Source: Opisthocomus hoazin (taxonomy: Eukaryota; Chordata; Aves; Opisthocomiformes; Opisthocomidae). Taken from it: a stretch of DNA of 64,000 nucleotides. The stretch spans positions 3,844,001 through 3,908,000 of the forward strand of contig NC_134443.1 in assembly GCF_030867145.1 (NCBI RefSeq), in the 5' to 3' direction. Positions 10,805 through 22,902 of this stretch are shown one piece after another. Numbering within the stretch: position 1 is the first letter of the stretch; each line of letters begins with the position of its first letter. Made by a program: the position numbers and the translations under genes. Under the pieces are notes generated by a model. The model ran no database searches and had not been told where the DNA came from. It saw nothing but the letters and a program-made list of their open reading frames with translations.

Positions 10805-13800
10805 TCACATCGCCGCGAGGCCGGCAGAGGAGAGCAGGGTCAAGACCAGGACCAGTACCCCAGACTGGTTGACCTGGGGAATCTTGAACCCCTTCCCCAT
10901 GTCCCATGCCTGCAGGAGAGAAGAGACACAGCAGGGTTAATTCAACAGGGCTGATGGGGGATGTGCTGGCCGCAGGCAGAAAGGCACCTCTTTCTGATAA
11001 ACGCTAGCAAGACCACCCTGAAATGGCCTTTGGACCATTGGGTACAAACTGGAGGAGGGCTACGGGCGTCCATCACTTCAGGGCAACAGAGAGGGGTCTC
11101 CCTGGGTGCAGGCACACATGCTCTGTGCCAGATGACGCTTATCCCTCACCAAGCCCCCCCATCTATTGGCAAAGCTGCCCGTGAGCTCTCCCTAATCCCC
11201 AACAGCCGCAGCGCACCAGGTTCACTTCAAAAGCGGCAGCTGCTCTCCGCTTGCGTCTTTCCTGCTGACAGAAATAGGTTATCAAGCACCATGTGAGCCA
11301 CAGACCTGAGGCAGCACTAACATCCCCGAGCGCCGAGCTGAGCGGTGGGGATGAGCCGCAGCCCCCCGCGCATCAGCGTACACCCCGGGGTACGGTGCAG
11401 GCTGTGGAGGCCAGGATGGTGGGGAGGGACACTGGAACAGTACCCTGGAGCTGGGTGTCCTCAGTTCCCGGGTACTGCAGATCGGTTTGTATCTCTCCCC
11501 TGACTTGAGCCAATCCCCTCCCAGCCTGCCAGCAAGCCCCCAGGGCTCAAAGCAGAGAAGCACCTAGGGCAGGAGGCACTAAACTGAACCTGCTCCCTGT
11601 TGATTCCCCTTTTGTCATTGATCGGCTGTGCTGCTCAGCACAGCCAGGGGCCAACACTGCTGGTTTCCTTCTCAGACAATTTAATTGGCATCCTAATATA
11701 TATGTGCAGTCAGGGACTTCAGCACGCATTCAGCTCACGACGCTCTGAACAAGCAGCCGGTTATGACTGCTCCATTTGCCCGACAGCATCTCCATGAGCA
11801 AGCAGGGCTCAGCCAGCTGCAGGCCCCGTGCTCCGAGACCTCGTCCGAGGCAGAGTGCTCGAAAACCGGGTAACGAGCGCTCGCAGCAATGCCGGCCAGC
11901 CATCGGCTGCCCCAAGGGCCTGCAGAGGGGGCTCCTCTTGCAGCACCGGGCTGTTGGTCACCCCAACAGCTCAGCCAGGCACCTCCCAGCACTCTGGCAC
12001 AAGCTCCTCGTAACGGCTGCTCTTCGGTACAGGATGCAACATCCAGCAGTGCTCAAGTCCCGTGTTTCCACACTGGAAACACTGGAAGCTGTCAGCACCC
12101 GCAGCGTGAGCCCACATCTGCAGCACAGCTCTGCACGTGATGCTCCCCCACCTAGAGCAGAAGGATCATGTCACGCTCCAGGCCAGCTGCCTTTGCAATT
12201 TTGTCCTGTAAAACCCAACCTATCTGGAGCTACAGAAAACACAAAATCAACTACAAAAAGCAGCACGTCTTGTACTGTTCCCAGCAAGAAACTCTCAGCT
12301 CTCCAGCTCCCCCTCCTTTGTCAAACACAGGAAGCTCGGCTGAACAGAGCTGCTTGTGCCTCACAAGCCAGGGCAAACATCACAGGTTGCCTCCTGTGCA
12401 GGCAGCGCCATCTCCAATCCTCTGCCACACATCTTCCAGGCTCATTAAATACTATAAAGCACTCAGAGGATCACAGCGGAACAGCTACATGACGAGGGTA
12501 AGGTAACGAGCAACGCGTGGCACGTCTGCAGCGCTCGAGCCCGTGGTTCTGCAGACACGTCCCCCGGCTGTAATGCTGCTCCCACCAGCCCTCGTCCATC
12601 TCCCGCAGCCGAGGAGATGCAGGGGGGATGCTTCAGCCAGCTGTGCAACCCTGTGAGGTACCAGCGTAGCGATGCTCTTTGCAACTTAAATGTACCCAAA
12701 AATAGCACCAAGGTTCTGAAGCACTTGAGATGACTAATTCCCATTTCCAAGGGCACCTTCCCAGAAGCCGCACCCAGCACTTCCACAGCCGGTAGACACT
12801 TCCCCTCCCTTCCCCCACCAAGCCCACGCACGGCCTGTCACAGGGGCTACTCACCAGGTGTCGGACTCCATTCCAGGTGTGGTAGGAGAGGGGGAAAGCC
12901 AGAGCAAACTTAGCAGAGTAGATGAGAGCAGGCCCCAGGCTGAGCGACTTCACCACAGCCAGGTAGTGGGGAAACTGTTCTGGGAGCAGCAGGGCAGCCA
13001 AACTGAAGAGGGAGACTCCTGAGAAAGACAGAGCCCACAGGTCAAGCCAGCAGAAGCATTATCAACCCCTTGCTGCCTGCAAGGAGCCCCAGGCCACCTC
13101 TATGCCTCTGGTTTGGTGACATGGCCTGAACCACCATCAGCTCATGGCAGCCTGCGGAGGAAGGAGGAGGGCGAAGGACTCTGTCTGGTGGCAGTGCCAT
13201 CTGCACTGTGACAGTGTACCCTGGGGTGCTGAGGACTCAAACTGGGGCAGCAACGCACCAAATCTGGGTCCTGCACCAGGGACTGCATTAGTCATACCAC
13301 ACCCAGAGCCCAAACTGGCATGAGCTCATGCAATTGCAGCAAAACTAGTCCAAATTCAAGGTTAAGGGGACAAGAAAGTCTGGTAACATAAGGTGGCAGC
13401 TCTTCAACGAAACCCCCAGACCCACATCTCGGGACAGAAACCCCTCCGCCACCAGCCACCGACACAGGCAGTCATGTAGCGAGGCTGCCTCAGCAGGGAC
13501 CACAAAAGGAAGCTTCTCCGCAGCAGCTTCTCCTCCTCATTTCTAGGCCAACCCTCATTTCAAGAGGGTTTCTCCAGATGGTGCTGCCAAAACAATGGGA
13601 AGGATGGCAGCCTGCAGTCAGCCGAGTCGCGATTCACCCTCCGCTCAATAGCGCCTGATTACACTGCGGCACGCTAGCTTGGGCGCCCGGGCTGAGGCCG
13701 GCTCTGGCAGCGCGAGTCGACCAGCTGCCTCCTCGCTCAGCCACTTGTCTCCTCAACGGCCTTTGTGTTCGCCCTGCAAGAAGCGCAGGAAGTCAGAGGC

Positions 13801-16800
13801 TTCTGTAATTACAGGCCTTGACGGAGGGGAGTTGAATACTTCCCCCTCCTCCTCCTGGCTGCTGAGCTGTGGTCGGCAGAAGCGATGTTTCTTCGTGCTT
13901 GATTGGCCTGGGAAGGGGACGATTTCCCCTCTGGCAGAGACTGATGAATCGGAGCAGAAAGGCAACAGGGAACCTGCCAGCTCAGCCCATCTGACAGCAA
14001 GCTGGACGGGGACTGCGGCCCATGGGGCCAGGCACATCCCAAGCTCCTGGAGATAAAATCCCAAAGCAGGGTGGTGCCAGCATGGCTGCCTTGCGGTACC
14101 CTGGATCTATGTGCAGAGCCGGGCACGCAGCCACCCCGCAGGAGCCAGCCGGGCTCCCGGGGTGCACACCTTGCTGTGCTCGGAGCAGCCAGTCGTTGCT
14201 GCTCTCCTGCAGAGGATGCATCCTGGTCTTCACAAGGCAGAGGTGGGCACAAGCCAGCTGGCCTGGGAGAAGCGGAGCCTGGGGCAGAGCCGAGCCCTCG
14301 CCAGGGCTCTGCCGTGCTAATACGGGAGCAGGAGGGCATGTGGGTGCCCCTTTCTGAGAGCCCAACTCCCAGGCCCTCACAGAAGCCAAGGCTGAGGTTA
14401 GGCTGCAGCCCTCGCTGCTCCCTATCAGTCTGCGGAGTGAAGAACGCCAAGTCCTCAGCCCTGAAAATCTTTTCTGAGCCCCTTCACCCTCTGCCCTTCT
14501 GCAAACACCAATCCAGCTCCCCCTCCTCAATAGGGGCTACCAGAGATGCACCTTCCTGCTGCCATGTGAAGGCATTAATGGAAATAAAACAGGCTTTCAC
14601 AGTTAAGATATCCTATCCCTCAGTCAAACCATGCAAGTCAAATTGCTGGAGGTGATGCTGGCATCACCTTCTCCCCACCAGGACCTCTTGGAAAACAGCA
14701 GCCACTCCCACGAAACTGAGAAACACCACCTGCACTACAGAAAACCCTCTGAGCTCTCCCTGTCAGCCTTTCCCTCACAGAGTGTCTCCTGTAAGGATAA
14801 ACCAGCAAAACACAGCCACGGAAGAGAAGGACTGAGAACTGGAGTAGCTGACCAGCCTTTTCCAGGCTGGGGGAGGCCTGGAAGAAAGGCACCAGGCCAA
14901 GCCAAGTGCGGGAAAAGTTTTGAAGAGGTTTTAAGTACGGGGGAAGCATCGCTCCTTTTGCAGGACTGGAGCCACTCACAGCATAAAGAGGACCCAGGGA
15001 CACAGAAACGGGGATGGGGAAATACTGGGGGCAGAGAAGGCAGAGGACAAAGTGCAGGTTTCCCAGGAGAAAACCTGTTGCTGAAGGTGGGGACAGAGGG
15101 GAGAAAATGTCCGCCTGGAGTCACGTCTCTGAATGAGTCCGAGGGGTCTTCCCTTCCGCAGCCCCCACCCTCCGTCACCACGAGCAGGTGGGAGACGCAC
15201 GCACCTAAGCTCAGCGCAACGCCGGTGCCCCGGTGCGTGATGGACATCGCCATGGGCAGGGACCACCTGAAAAACAACCAAGCTCGTCAGCAAAACAGGG
15301 CACAACACCAGGGAGGCCTCCGACGCTGCGAGACAAAGCACAGCCCATCTATTCCTAGACAGCTCTGTGCTGCTGGGCGGTTATTTCTGCACTCGGAGTT
15401 ATTCAAGGAATCCAGCCAGAGCAACAGGGGAGAGACAGGGGAATTTGCAGAGGCAGCTCGGGAATGGCAAATGCCACTGGCACGAGTTTGGGAAGGGGAA
15501 GGGTGTCTGCTGAGAAAGCTTAAAGGGAGATGTAACAGGAGAAGACTGTAATGCTCCCACAGTTGAGGAACAAAGGGGCAGAGTTTGGGCATCCAGGCTC
15601 ACAGACAAAGGAGAGAACCTGGAAAAGTGATGGAGGTGTCCCCAAAGAAGCCATCACCTCTCTGGGGAGGGAACCTGAGAGCCGGGAACTGGCCTCCTGC
15701 CTCCGACCCCGAGGGCTGCCAACTCCGCAGCAGGACACACCGTTGTGCACAACCACCCTTTCAGCAGAACGCTGCCCTGCCCACACACCCTAAGGCACAG
15801 CTCCGAGGAAACTGTCCCCTCTGCAACACCCTGTATGAAAACAGTGAGTGTCACCAGCTCCGTGGGGGAGGCTGTGATTCCCCCCCGACCGCTCAGACTG
15901 TTCACAGCGCAATCTGGAGGGTCTCCGTGTCCTCTGCCTGAAGTGACAGCGGGAACACGCACTGCCTTCCCACCCAAGGGTGCCTCCGGGGACGGGAGCC
16001 AGAGCCCAGAGGTGCCCCAGTGCGAGGCTGAGGAGGCCAAGAGGCTCTTACTTGTAAATGGTGATGTGAGGGGACAAGGGACGATTGGACTTGGTGTTCT
16101 TGTCCCAGAAGTGGGCCATCTCCTCCTTGGCCGTTGTTCCCATGGGGACAATGCTGCAAAAGAAGAGGACAGGGGAGCTGTGGGGAGATGGGCAGCATTT
16201 TACCCCTGCCCACTCTGCCAGACAACGCTGCGGCAGCTTTCCCTCTCACAGGACGCACGCTCCTGGCTGACCTTGTCTACAGCAACATAAAGAACAGCTC
16301 CAGCTGTGCATGGACACGGGCGAGGAGGGGATCGCTGCCAGCTCTCCCAAGTGAATAATAACAATACACAGGATGGGAAGCTGCTGCACTGGAATCCACT
16401 CAGCCAGCACAGCCGAGCCACCCCCCAGCACCACCCAAATCAGGGTATAGCATATCAGATAACACGTTATATAATACTGATAACATGCAACCCGCTCTTT
16501 ACTGCCACGGTAATTGCACACTGTACCAAATAAAGAGCTTGTAATTTAATGTTCCTGAGATTACACAGCAATTACACTTACAGCTCAATTTAGCAGAAAA
16601 TAACTATTTCTCCTTAAGCCCAGCAGCACGAAGCACAGGCACAAGAGGGCTTCTGTGGCTCCCATCACTCCTTGGGTGCAAAGCTGTGGCACAGAGCAGC
16701 ACAGAGGCGTGGCAGGGGTACTGCTGCCCCAGCGAGAGACCCAGACCCGCCTCAGCAGCCATCCAGGCTCTCCCTGCATCCCCATCCACGAGCCCCAGCC

Positions 16801-19800
16801 CCTCTGTAAATCAGCTGTGCCCTGGCGGTGGCACAAGGTGGGAAGTGCCCAGCCAACACATGGCATGGATTGACCAGAATTACTAAATGGATGGAGCACA
16901 GGCATGCCCCAAAGCCTTAGACGGGATCCCTTGGGGAAGAACTTAACCCTGTTACTCTCAGTAAAACCTTGGACTCACTGTCGCACAGAAAGCACCGGGC
17001 CAAGCCGAGCCAGCAGGCATCGCCGACCGACACATCTGCAAGAGAGAGGATAGAAAGGCTTTGTGAGTGCCAAATAAACGCCTGAAAATGCCTGCAAGAT
17101 GAGGCCAGGGAAGGATTCGCCACTTCAGCATTTTGTGTCTTAAAATCAATCTTAACACGAGAGGATCTGGGCTGTTCCTCGACAAATCTCTCTCCTACAC
17201 TGAGCTCTTAACTGGAGTCTCCAGACTCTGCCCAGGGGTTCACTCTTCACGACACCCTGTAATTAGTCTGCTCAGCTGTAATACGGTGCTTGTAAGACAG
17301 ACACAAACAGCATTCTAAGCTCACAGCTACGCTGAGGCAGTCCATTTTTCACTCTCACTACAGCAATTATTGGGGCGGGCGGCACACGTCCCCAGAAAGG
17401 CACATCTGCTGAGCTCCACAGAAAGAGCTGGTTCAGGCCACCGCTCTCCACAGGTCTGAGATGAAGACAACACCTCCTCTTCCTCCAAACCCTTGTTTTC
17501 ATTACAGCATTTCAGCACTGCCATTCGTTAAGCTCCAAGATCGGCAAGATGGGAGGTCACTGTCAGAGCCCAGCGTTTCAGCCGTGCCAAGGCTCAGGGC
17601 GGGAGGTAAAAAGGGATTTTGTGGTGCCCCAGAGTGGGAGCCGCTCTCTGCAGAGTGATTGTAGTAACTGCGATTCTGACATCCAAGGGCACCTCTCCAG
17701 GAACGGGGACGAATGGGCCCCCAGCCCACTGCAGCACGAGCATTTGCAGATGTGGGCTGGAATCTGCAGCGCCCACTCCTCTCCAGCACCAAGCCTAGCA
17801 GGCAGCGCTGCCTTTCCTGACCGCACGAGAACGAGGTGTGTAAGAACGTCTGGTGCACTCTTCTGCAGCACAATGACAAACACTAATTAATCTTCCCAAA
17901 CACACAAGCATCTGTACCAGCATCTCCTGCTGTTTCACCAGCAGCAGTAGATAAATGAAGCTCTGCTGCTCTTCAGTTATCCTACAGCCAGTCTCAAGGA
18001 CATGGCAGGAAAAACATCTGGAGGTCAGCTCTTCACCAGGTGTAAATGCAAAACAAAAGTCATTATTATTAACCACTCTGAGTTCCTGTGTAAATGATTG
18101 TTAGGATGTTTCCTTTCAAAATCCTCCCTCGCGTTCAAAGGCTGGACTTGAAACACAGCAGGCTCTTAGGAAGGCGTCCCAGATGGATGCATGAATTTTA
18201 AGCAACACAGAATCCACCCCACACTGCAGGGCAACATTTCTGATTGAAACCCCTCCTCTGAACCATACCTGGTCTATCAACACCCTCCCTGAAGTGCAGC
18301 CTGACAGCTGGACCGAGTGCTTCAGGAGAATGCAGCAATGGCTGAGCCCAGCCAAGCCTCCTCCAAGCCCACCATCACATCCATCCCAGCGCAGCCGGCA
18401 ATGGATCCCCCAAGGAAAGTCTCAGGGAACACACGGGAGCACGCACCACCAAGCGCAGCTCACACACTTCCCAAGCCATAGGGTTTCAGTCCATCATAAA
18501 TGGCATTGCCACCTCCCAGCCCCCCAGCTTTCAGCACCAATTCTCACAGCTTAGCCAGACACAGAGAACCAGCTCCCTGCTCATCCCGAGCCCCCGTGGT
18601 CCAGTGCCGGCTGCCACCTCCCAGCCCCTGGGCAGGGGGGAGGAGGTGAACGATAAACCTCTACCCACAGACCACTAATGATTTACACACCTTGCTCATG
18701 CTCCCCTCAGTCCTCTTTTCCAGATTAAAAGGCCCAGCCTACTTCATCTCTCCCTGAAGAGAAGCTGCTCAGCACCTCTTCGGGGGGCTTGGGCAGTGGA
18801 AGAGGGAGGGCTGGCTCTGAATCACACATAATATTCAAAACAAGAATAAAATCTGCAACACGTTTGCATTTTTTCAAAGCTAAACTCCCCAGCAAGAACT
18901 CCCCATCCTCTTGGCTCAATTTTAATTTTTTTTTCAGATGCAAAGCGTTACATTTTGCTTCAGTGCAAATACTGCTTGCAGAACACAGCCCTCCAGCTAA
19001 GCAATCAAGGTCACACTGTACCAAGGACCTGTCCTCTTCATTATTTATCATCTCTAAGATGTTGCATCTTCTCCAGCTCTCCCTCCATTAACTTGCATTT
19101 CCTTCCAGATCACTGATAAACATGTTCTTTTAAAAAGATGAACTAGCCCTAAAAAAGGATCCTCCATGCCCCCGCTGAGAGCTTCTCGCAGCACCTCAGC
19201 CAACTCCCGCTCTGCCCTGCGCCCGAGGGGGGTGCAAAGACTCAGGGGACCCCGGACGGTGTTAATTATCGGGGACTTCACAGAGCATACCCCACAGCAC
19301 GGGGCTGGAGAAGGACGAGATGGCTGTAAACACCCAGCAGTGGGACAGCACAGGCTGCGTGCACCCCACCATGCAGCTCCGTTAGCTCAGAAGGAGAATT
19401 TTGGGAGTCGCAGCAGACAGATCCAGAGCAGCATCAGCTCAGCGTCACATCGATAGACATCGTTAACATTTATCCTACGAGACAGGTCTATAAAAATCAC
19501 TTGGATTTCACCACAGAAGAGGCAAATGAGAAGCGATTATATATGCTTTTTCATCTGACAAGCAGAAGCAGACACGAGATGAAGTTATCAGGCACAGGCT
19601 TCAAACCAGAGCAAGCGACATCTCTTCTCTTTTCCAAGGAGCAGCTGCGGGGCGCCCGCCCCAGCAGGTATCAGAGCCTTCCACCGACCCTGCCTTTAAA
19701 CAAACCCATACACACAACAAAGAGCTTTCCACAAAAGCATGACGGCTCCAACCACTGCTAGAAAGAGAATACATTAAGAGAACGAAATCCCAAACACTAT

Positions 19801-20987
19801 CTCTAGGCTGATATCAGAGGAGAACATCTGAAAGGTGGGGGCTGGGATGGGGACGGTCACAGCCTTGAGGCACAGAACTTTCTGGTGGGGATGGCACATG
19901 GGAAGAGGCACCTTCAGGCCAGGCGAACACAATGCCCTTCCCCATGGCTGCTCAGCACCACAGGCACAGCAGGACACGCTCCCGGACGGGACCACTGGGC
20001 TCCAGTGAGGCCACCAGCACCCTGCTGGGAGGCCCTGTGACGGGGGGACACCCCGAGTGCCGGCTGGGGTAACATGGATGTTTGTCCACCCTGCCCAGGC
20101 CACCAAGAGCCAGAGGGGCGAGGGGGGGGACTGCATGCGGGGAGCAGGGAGCAGCAGGGCTGCCCTCCTCCACAGCACCAAGCTGCTGGCCAGGCCCACT
20201 GCCAGCCGATCTCGGTGCCGCAGAGCGCCCAGGCCTTGGTCCCTACTGACAGCTGCACCCGGGGCTCGCTGCGGCGGGGGGCTCGCTGCGGCGGGGGGCT
20301 CTCTGTGGCGGGGGGCTCGCTGCGGCGGGGGCTCGCTGCGGCGGGGGGCTCTCTGTGGTGGGGGGCTCTCTGTGGTGGGGGGCTCGCTGCGGCAGGGGGC
20401 TCTCTGCGGCGGGGGGCTCTCTGTGGTGGGGGGCTCGCTGCGGCGGGGGGCACAGCAAGGCGGGGGGCACAGCAAGGCGCACTCCCCCAGGGGCGATGGT
20501 TCACCGGGTCCACGCAGCCGCTGGGCCGGGGTCCCGCGGGCCTCGTCCCCCGCCTTACTCACACCACGGGACGGGTCGCAGAGCGCCGGCGCGTCCAGCG
20601 CCCCGGGAAATGGCCGCGCCCGCGGGGGCAGGGCTCGGGGCGGGACCGGGACCGGCCCAGGGGGGGACCGGGCCCGGGGGCTGTGGCAGGCGGGGCGGCG
20701 CGGCCCGTCCCCGCAGCGGGGTCGTTACCCACCGCCGGGCCAGGAGCAGGAACGCGGCCCGGGACGGGGCAGCCCGCGGCCCGGCGCGCCCCCGGCCCCG
20801 CCCCCCGCGCCGGGCTGCCCCTGCCCGGCGGCATCGCGGCCCGGCCGAGCTGCGGGACCCGGCCCCGTCGGGACGGGACAACCGGCCCGCCCGCCCGCGG
20901 CGCCGCGCAGCCGCTCCCGGGGCCGCGGCTCCCGCCACGGCGCCCGGCCCGGCCCTCCCGGAGTCACCTCAACGCCAGCGCCGCCAT
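10805..20987 (-). CDS. SDHC: SDHC, complex II membrane anchor subunit
   Basis: Six exons on the minus strand: 20987-20968, 17035-16979, 16153-16052, 15266-15205, 13018-12855, 10909-10805. They join in frame to 169 aa, the human length. SDHC is one of two membrane anchors of succinate dehydrogenase in the inner mitochondrial membrane and contributes to haem b and quinone binding. Visible landmarks: MAALALR start, GTTAKEEM after the transit region, [48 protein letters not shown] (its His is the known haem ligand region) and LSSAGLAAM at the end. Three hydrophobic helices are present. The introns are long for this window and much more AT-rich than the flanking genes. The start codon lies in a TISU element. 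Confidence 0.97.
20255..20480. repeat. G-rich minisatellite in SDHC intron 1
   Basis: About eleven copies of an 18-20 bp unit, ggggggctcgctgcggcgg and variants such as ctctctgtggtgg. The plus strand carries closely spaced G-runs and could form quadruplexes. It lies about 500 bases downstream of the SDHC start. Confidence 0.85.
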
Positions 20988-20991
20988 CTTG
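20980..20991 (-). promoter_or_regulatory. TISU / YY1 element at the SDHC start codon
   Basis: The minus strand reads CAAGATGGCGGC, an exact match to the TISU consensus SAASATGGCGGC, with the ATG being the SDHC start. TISU elements combine a YY1 site with an initiator that supports translation from very short 5' leaders and are enriched in mitochondrial genes. Transcription probably starts only a few bases upstream. Confidence 0.75.
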
Positions 20992-21119
20992 GAGCGCCCC
21001 GCACGCCGGAAGCGGCCGTGACGCACTTCCGGCCCCGCCCCTCGCGGCTGCTCGTTACCGCGCGGCTGCGGTTTGTTTACTGCGGAGGCTGCCGGTGGCC
21101 GCCCCGCTAGCGCCAGGGC

Positions 21120-21895
21120 TGCTTTACCCCCCCGGTACCCCCGGGGCTGCCTCTTACCCCCCCCCTCCCGGTACCGCCTGTGGCCACCCCGGTACCCCCG
21201 GGGCTGCCTCTTACCCCCCCCCCCCCCCCCCGGTACCGCCTGTGGCCACCCCGGTACCCCCGGGGCTGCCTCTTACCCCCCCCCGGTACCGCCTGTGGCC
21301 ACCCCGGTACCCCCGGGGCTGCTTCTTACCTCCCCCGGGACCGCCTGTGGCCACCCCGGTACCCCCGGGGCTGCCTCTTACCCCTGCCCCGGGACCGCCT
21401 GTGGCCACCCCGGTACCCCCGGGGCTGCCTCTTCCCCCCCCCCCCCCCCCCCCGGTACCGCCTGTGGCCACCCCGGTACCCCCGGGGCTGCTTCTTACCT
21501 CCCCCGGGACCGCCTGTGGCCACCCCGGTACCCCCGGGGCTGCCTCTTACCCCTGCCCCGGGACCGCCTGTGGCCACCCCGGTACCCCCGGGGCTGCCTC
21601 TTCCCCCCCCCCCCCCCCCCCCCGGTACCGCCTGTGGCCACCCCGGTGCCCCTGGGGCTGCCTCTTGTCTCCTCCCCCCGGTACCCCCGGGGCTGCCTCT
21701 TCCCCCCCCCCCCCCCCCCCCCGGTACCGCCTGTGGCCACCCCGGTGCCCCTGGGGCTGCCTCTTGTCTCCTCCCCCCGGTACCCCCGGGGCTGCCTCTT
21801 TCCCCCCCCCCCCCCCCCCCGGTACCGCCTGTGGCCACCCCGGTACCCCCGGGGCTGCCTCTTGTCTCCTCCCCCCGTTACCCCCGGGGCTGCCC
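21120..21895. repeat. C-rich minisatellite between SDHC and MPZ
   Basis: About fifteen units of roughly 45-60 bp alternate two modules: ggtaccgcctgtggccaccc, and ggtacccccggggctgcctc followed by tta, ttc or ttgtctcctcc. C-runs of up to about 20 separate them. All reading frames stay open for hundreds of codons, giving false Pro/Gly-rich frames on both strands. It lies in the divergent space between two promoters. Confidence 0.92.
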
Positions 21896-22902
21896 GGCCA
21901 TCCCAGAGCTGCCAGGGGCTCCGCAGCCCACCGGGACCCTCCCGCCCGCAGCTGCAGCCGATGGAGGATGTTGATGCAGGAAAACCTCACAGCTCCCGGG
22001 CGAGTCCCATCCCCGCCGCCCTCCCTTCCCCAGCCGTGAACAATCTAGGTCAAAAACCTGCTCAGGAGAACCCCACCGGAGCTTTTCGCCCCAAAACACC
22101 GCTTGCTCCTCGGCCGGTGGCAAAGCTGCCGGGGGGTCGCTGAGCAGACGCCCACCCTGAGCTCTGCACGGGGCCGTGGCACTTTGGTGGCTTCCCCACT
22201 GTGGGCCCTGCGGGGACGGATGTGCCCCTTGTCCCGCGGCTGGAGCTGGCCGGCCCCGTGCCCGGGGGCACCCTCCAGCATCACCCTCTCAAACAGATGT
22301 TTTCACCCCAAAATGGAGCCGGAGCAGAGGCTGCTGGGAGCGCTCCTGGCCGGCACTGGCAGTGACAGCTGGGGAGCCCCAGGCAGTGGGGACAGAGTAG
22401 GGACCACGCCAGAGGGTGCCAGCAGCCGGCCCATGGGCCCAGAACAGGAGGGGACACACCGGTGGCCCACGGCGCAGTCAGCGCAAGACCCCAAGCCCCG
22501 CCAAGCAAGTCTGTCCGTGGCACCAGCCCCAGGGACCATGGCCGTGTGCCGGTGCCCTCCGGCTCCAGCTGCATTCCTGCAGAGCCGCCTCCGCCGCGGG
22601 CGGGAATGCGGCCGGACAAAGGGTGCTGTGTGCCCGGCCTCCCCGCCGCGTGCTTCCCCCTCCACGCCCACCGCCAAACTCAATGTCCCCTTTCAGCCCG
22701 GGGCACCCAGCACCCCCGGCCCCCACCACCCCGGCTCCCTGGCGCCCATTGGCCCGAGGCTGGGGCACCGCCGGCATCATTCGGCGCTGCTTGCTCTTAA
22801 ACCTCGGCCCCCGTCCCACCAGCATCCCTCGGCACGCTGCTGGGCCCCGCGCACCGCTAGCCCTCCATGCGGCTCGGAGCCGGCCGGTGACAGGCAGCCA
22901 CC
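21896..22902. other. MPZ upstream region
   Basis: Unique sequence between the C-rich repeat and the MPZ start. It holds the MPZ promoter and probably a noncoding leader. I saw no clear TATA box; a TTAAAC lies about 110 bases upstream of the ATG. No additional gene is recognised. Confidence 0.4.

Noticed and set aside
19378-19400. tRNA-like A-box (gttagctcagaaggaga)
   Set aside because: No B-box and no cloverleaf arms at the required spacing.
20057-22143. Very long Pro/Gly-rich open frames on both strands (300-660 codons)
   Set aside because: They follow the tandem repeats, shift identity with the repeat unit, have no domain and run through the SDHC first exon and promoter.
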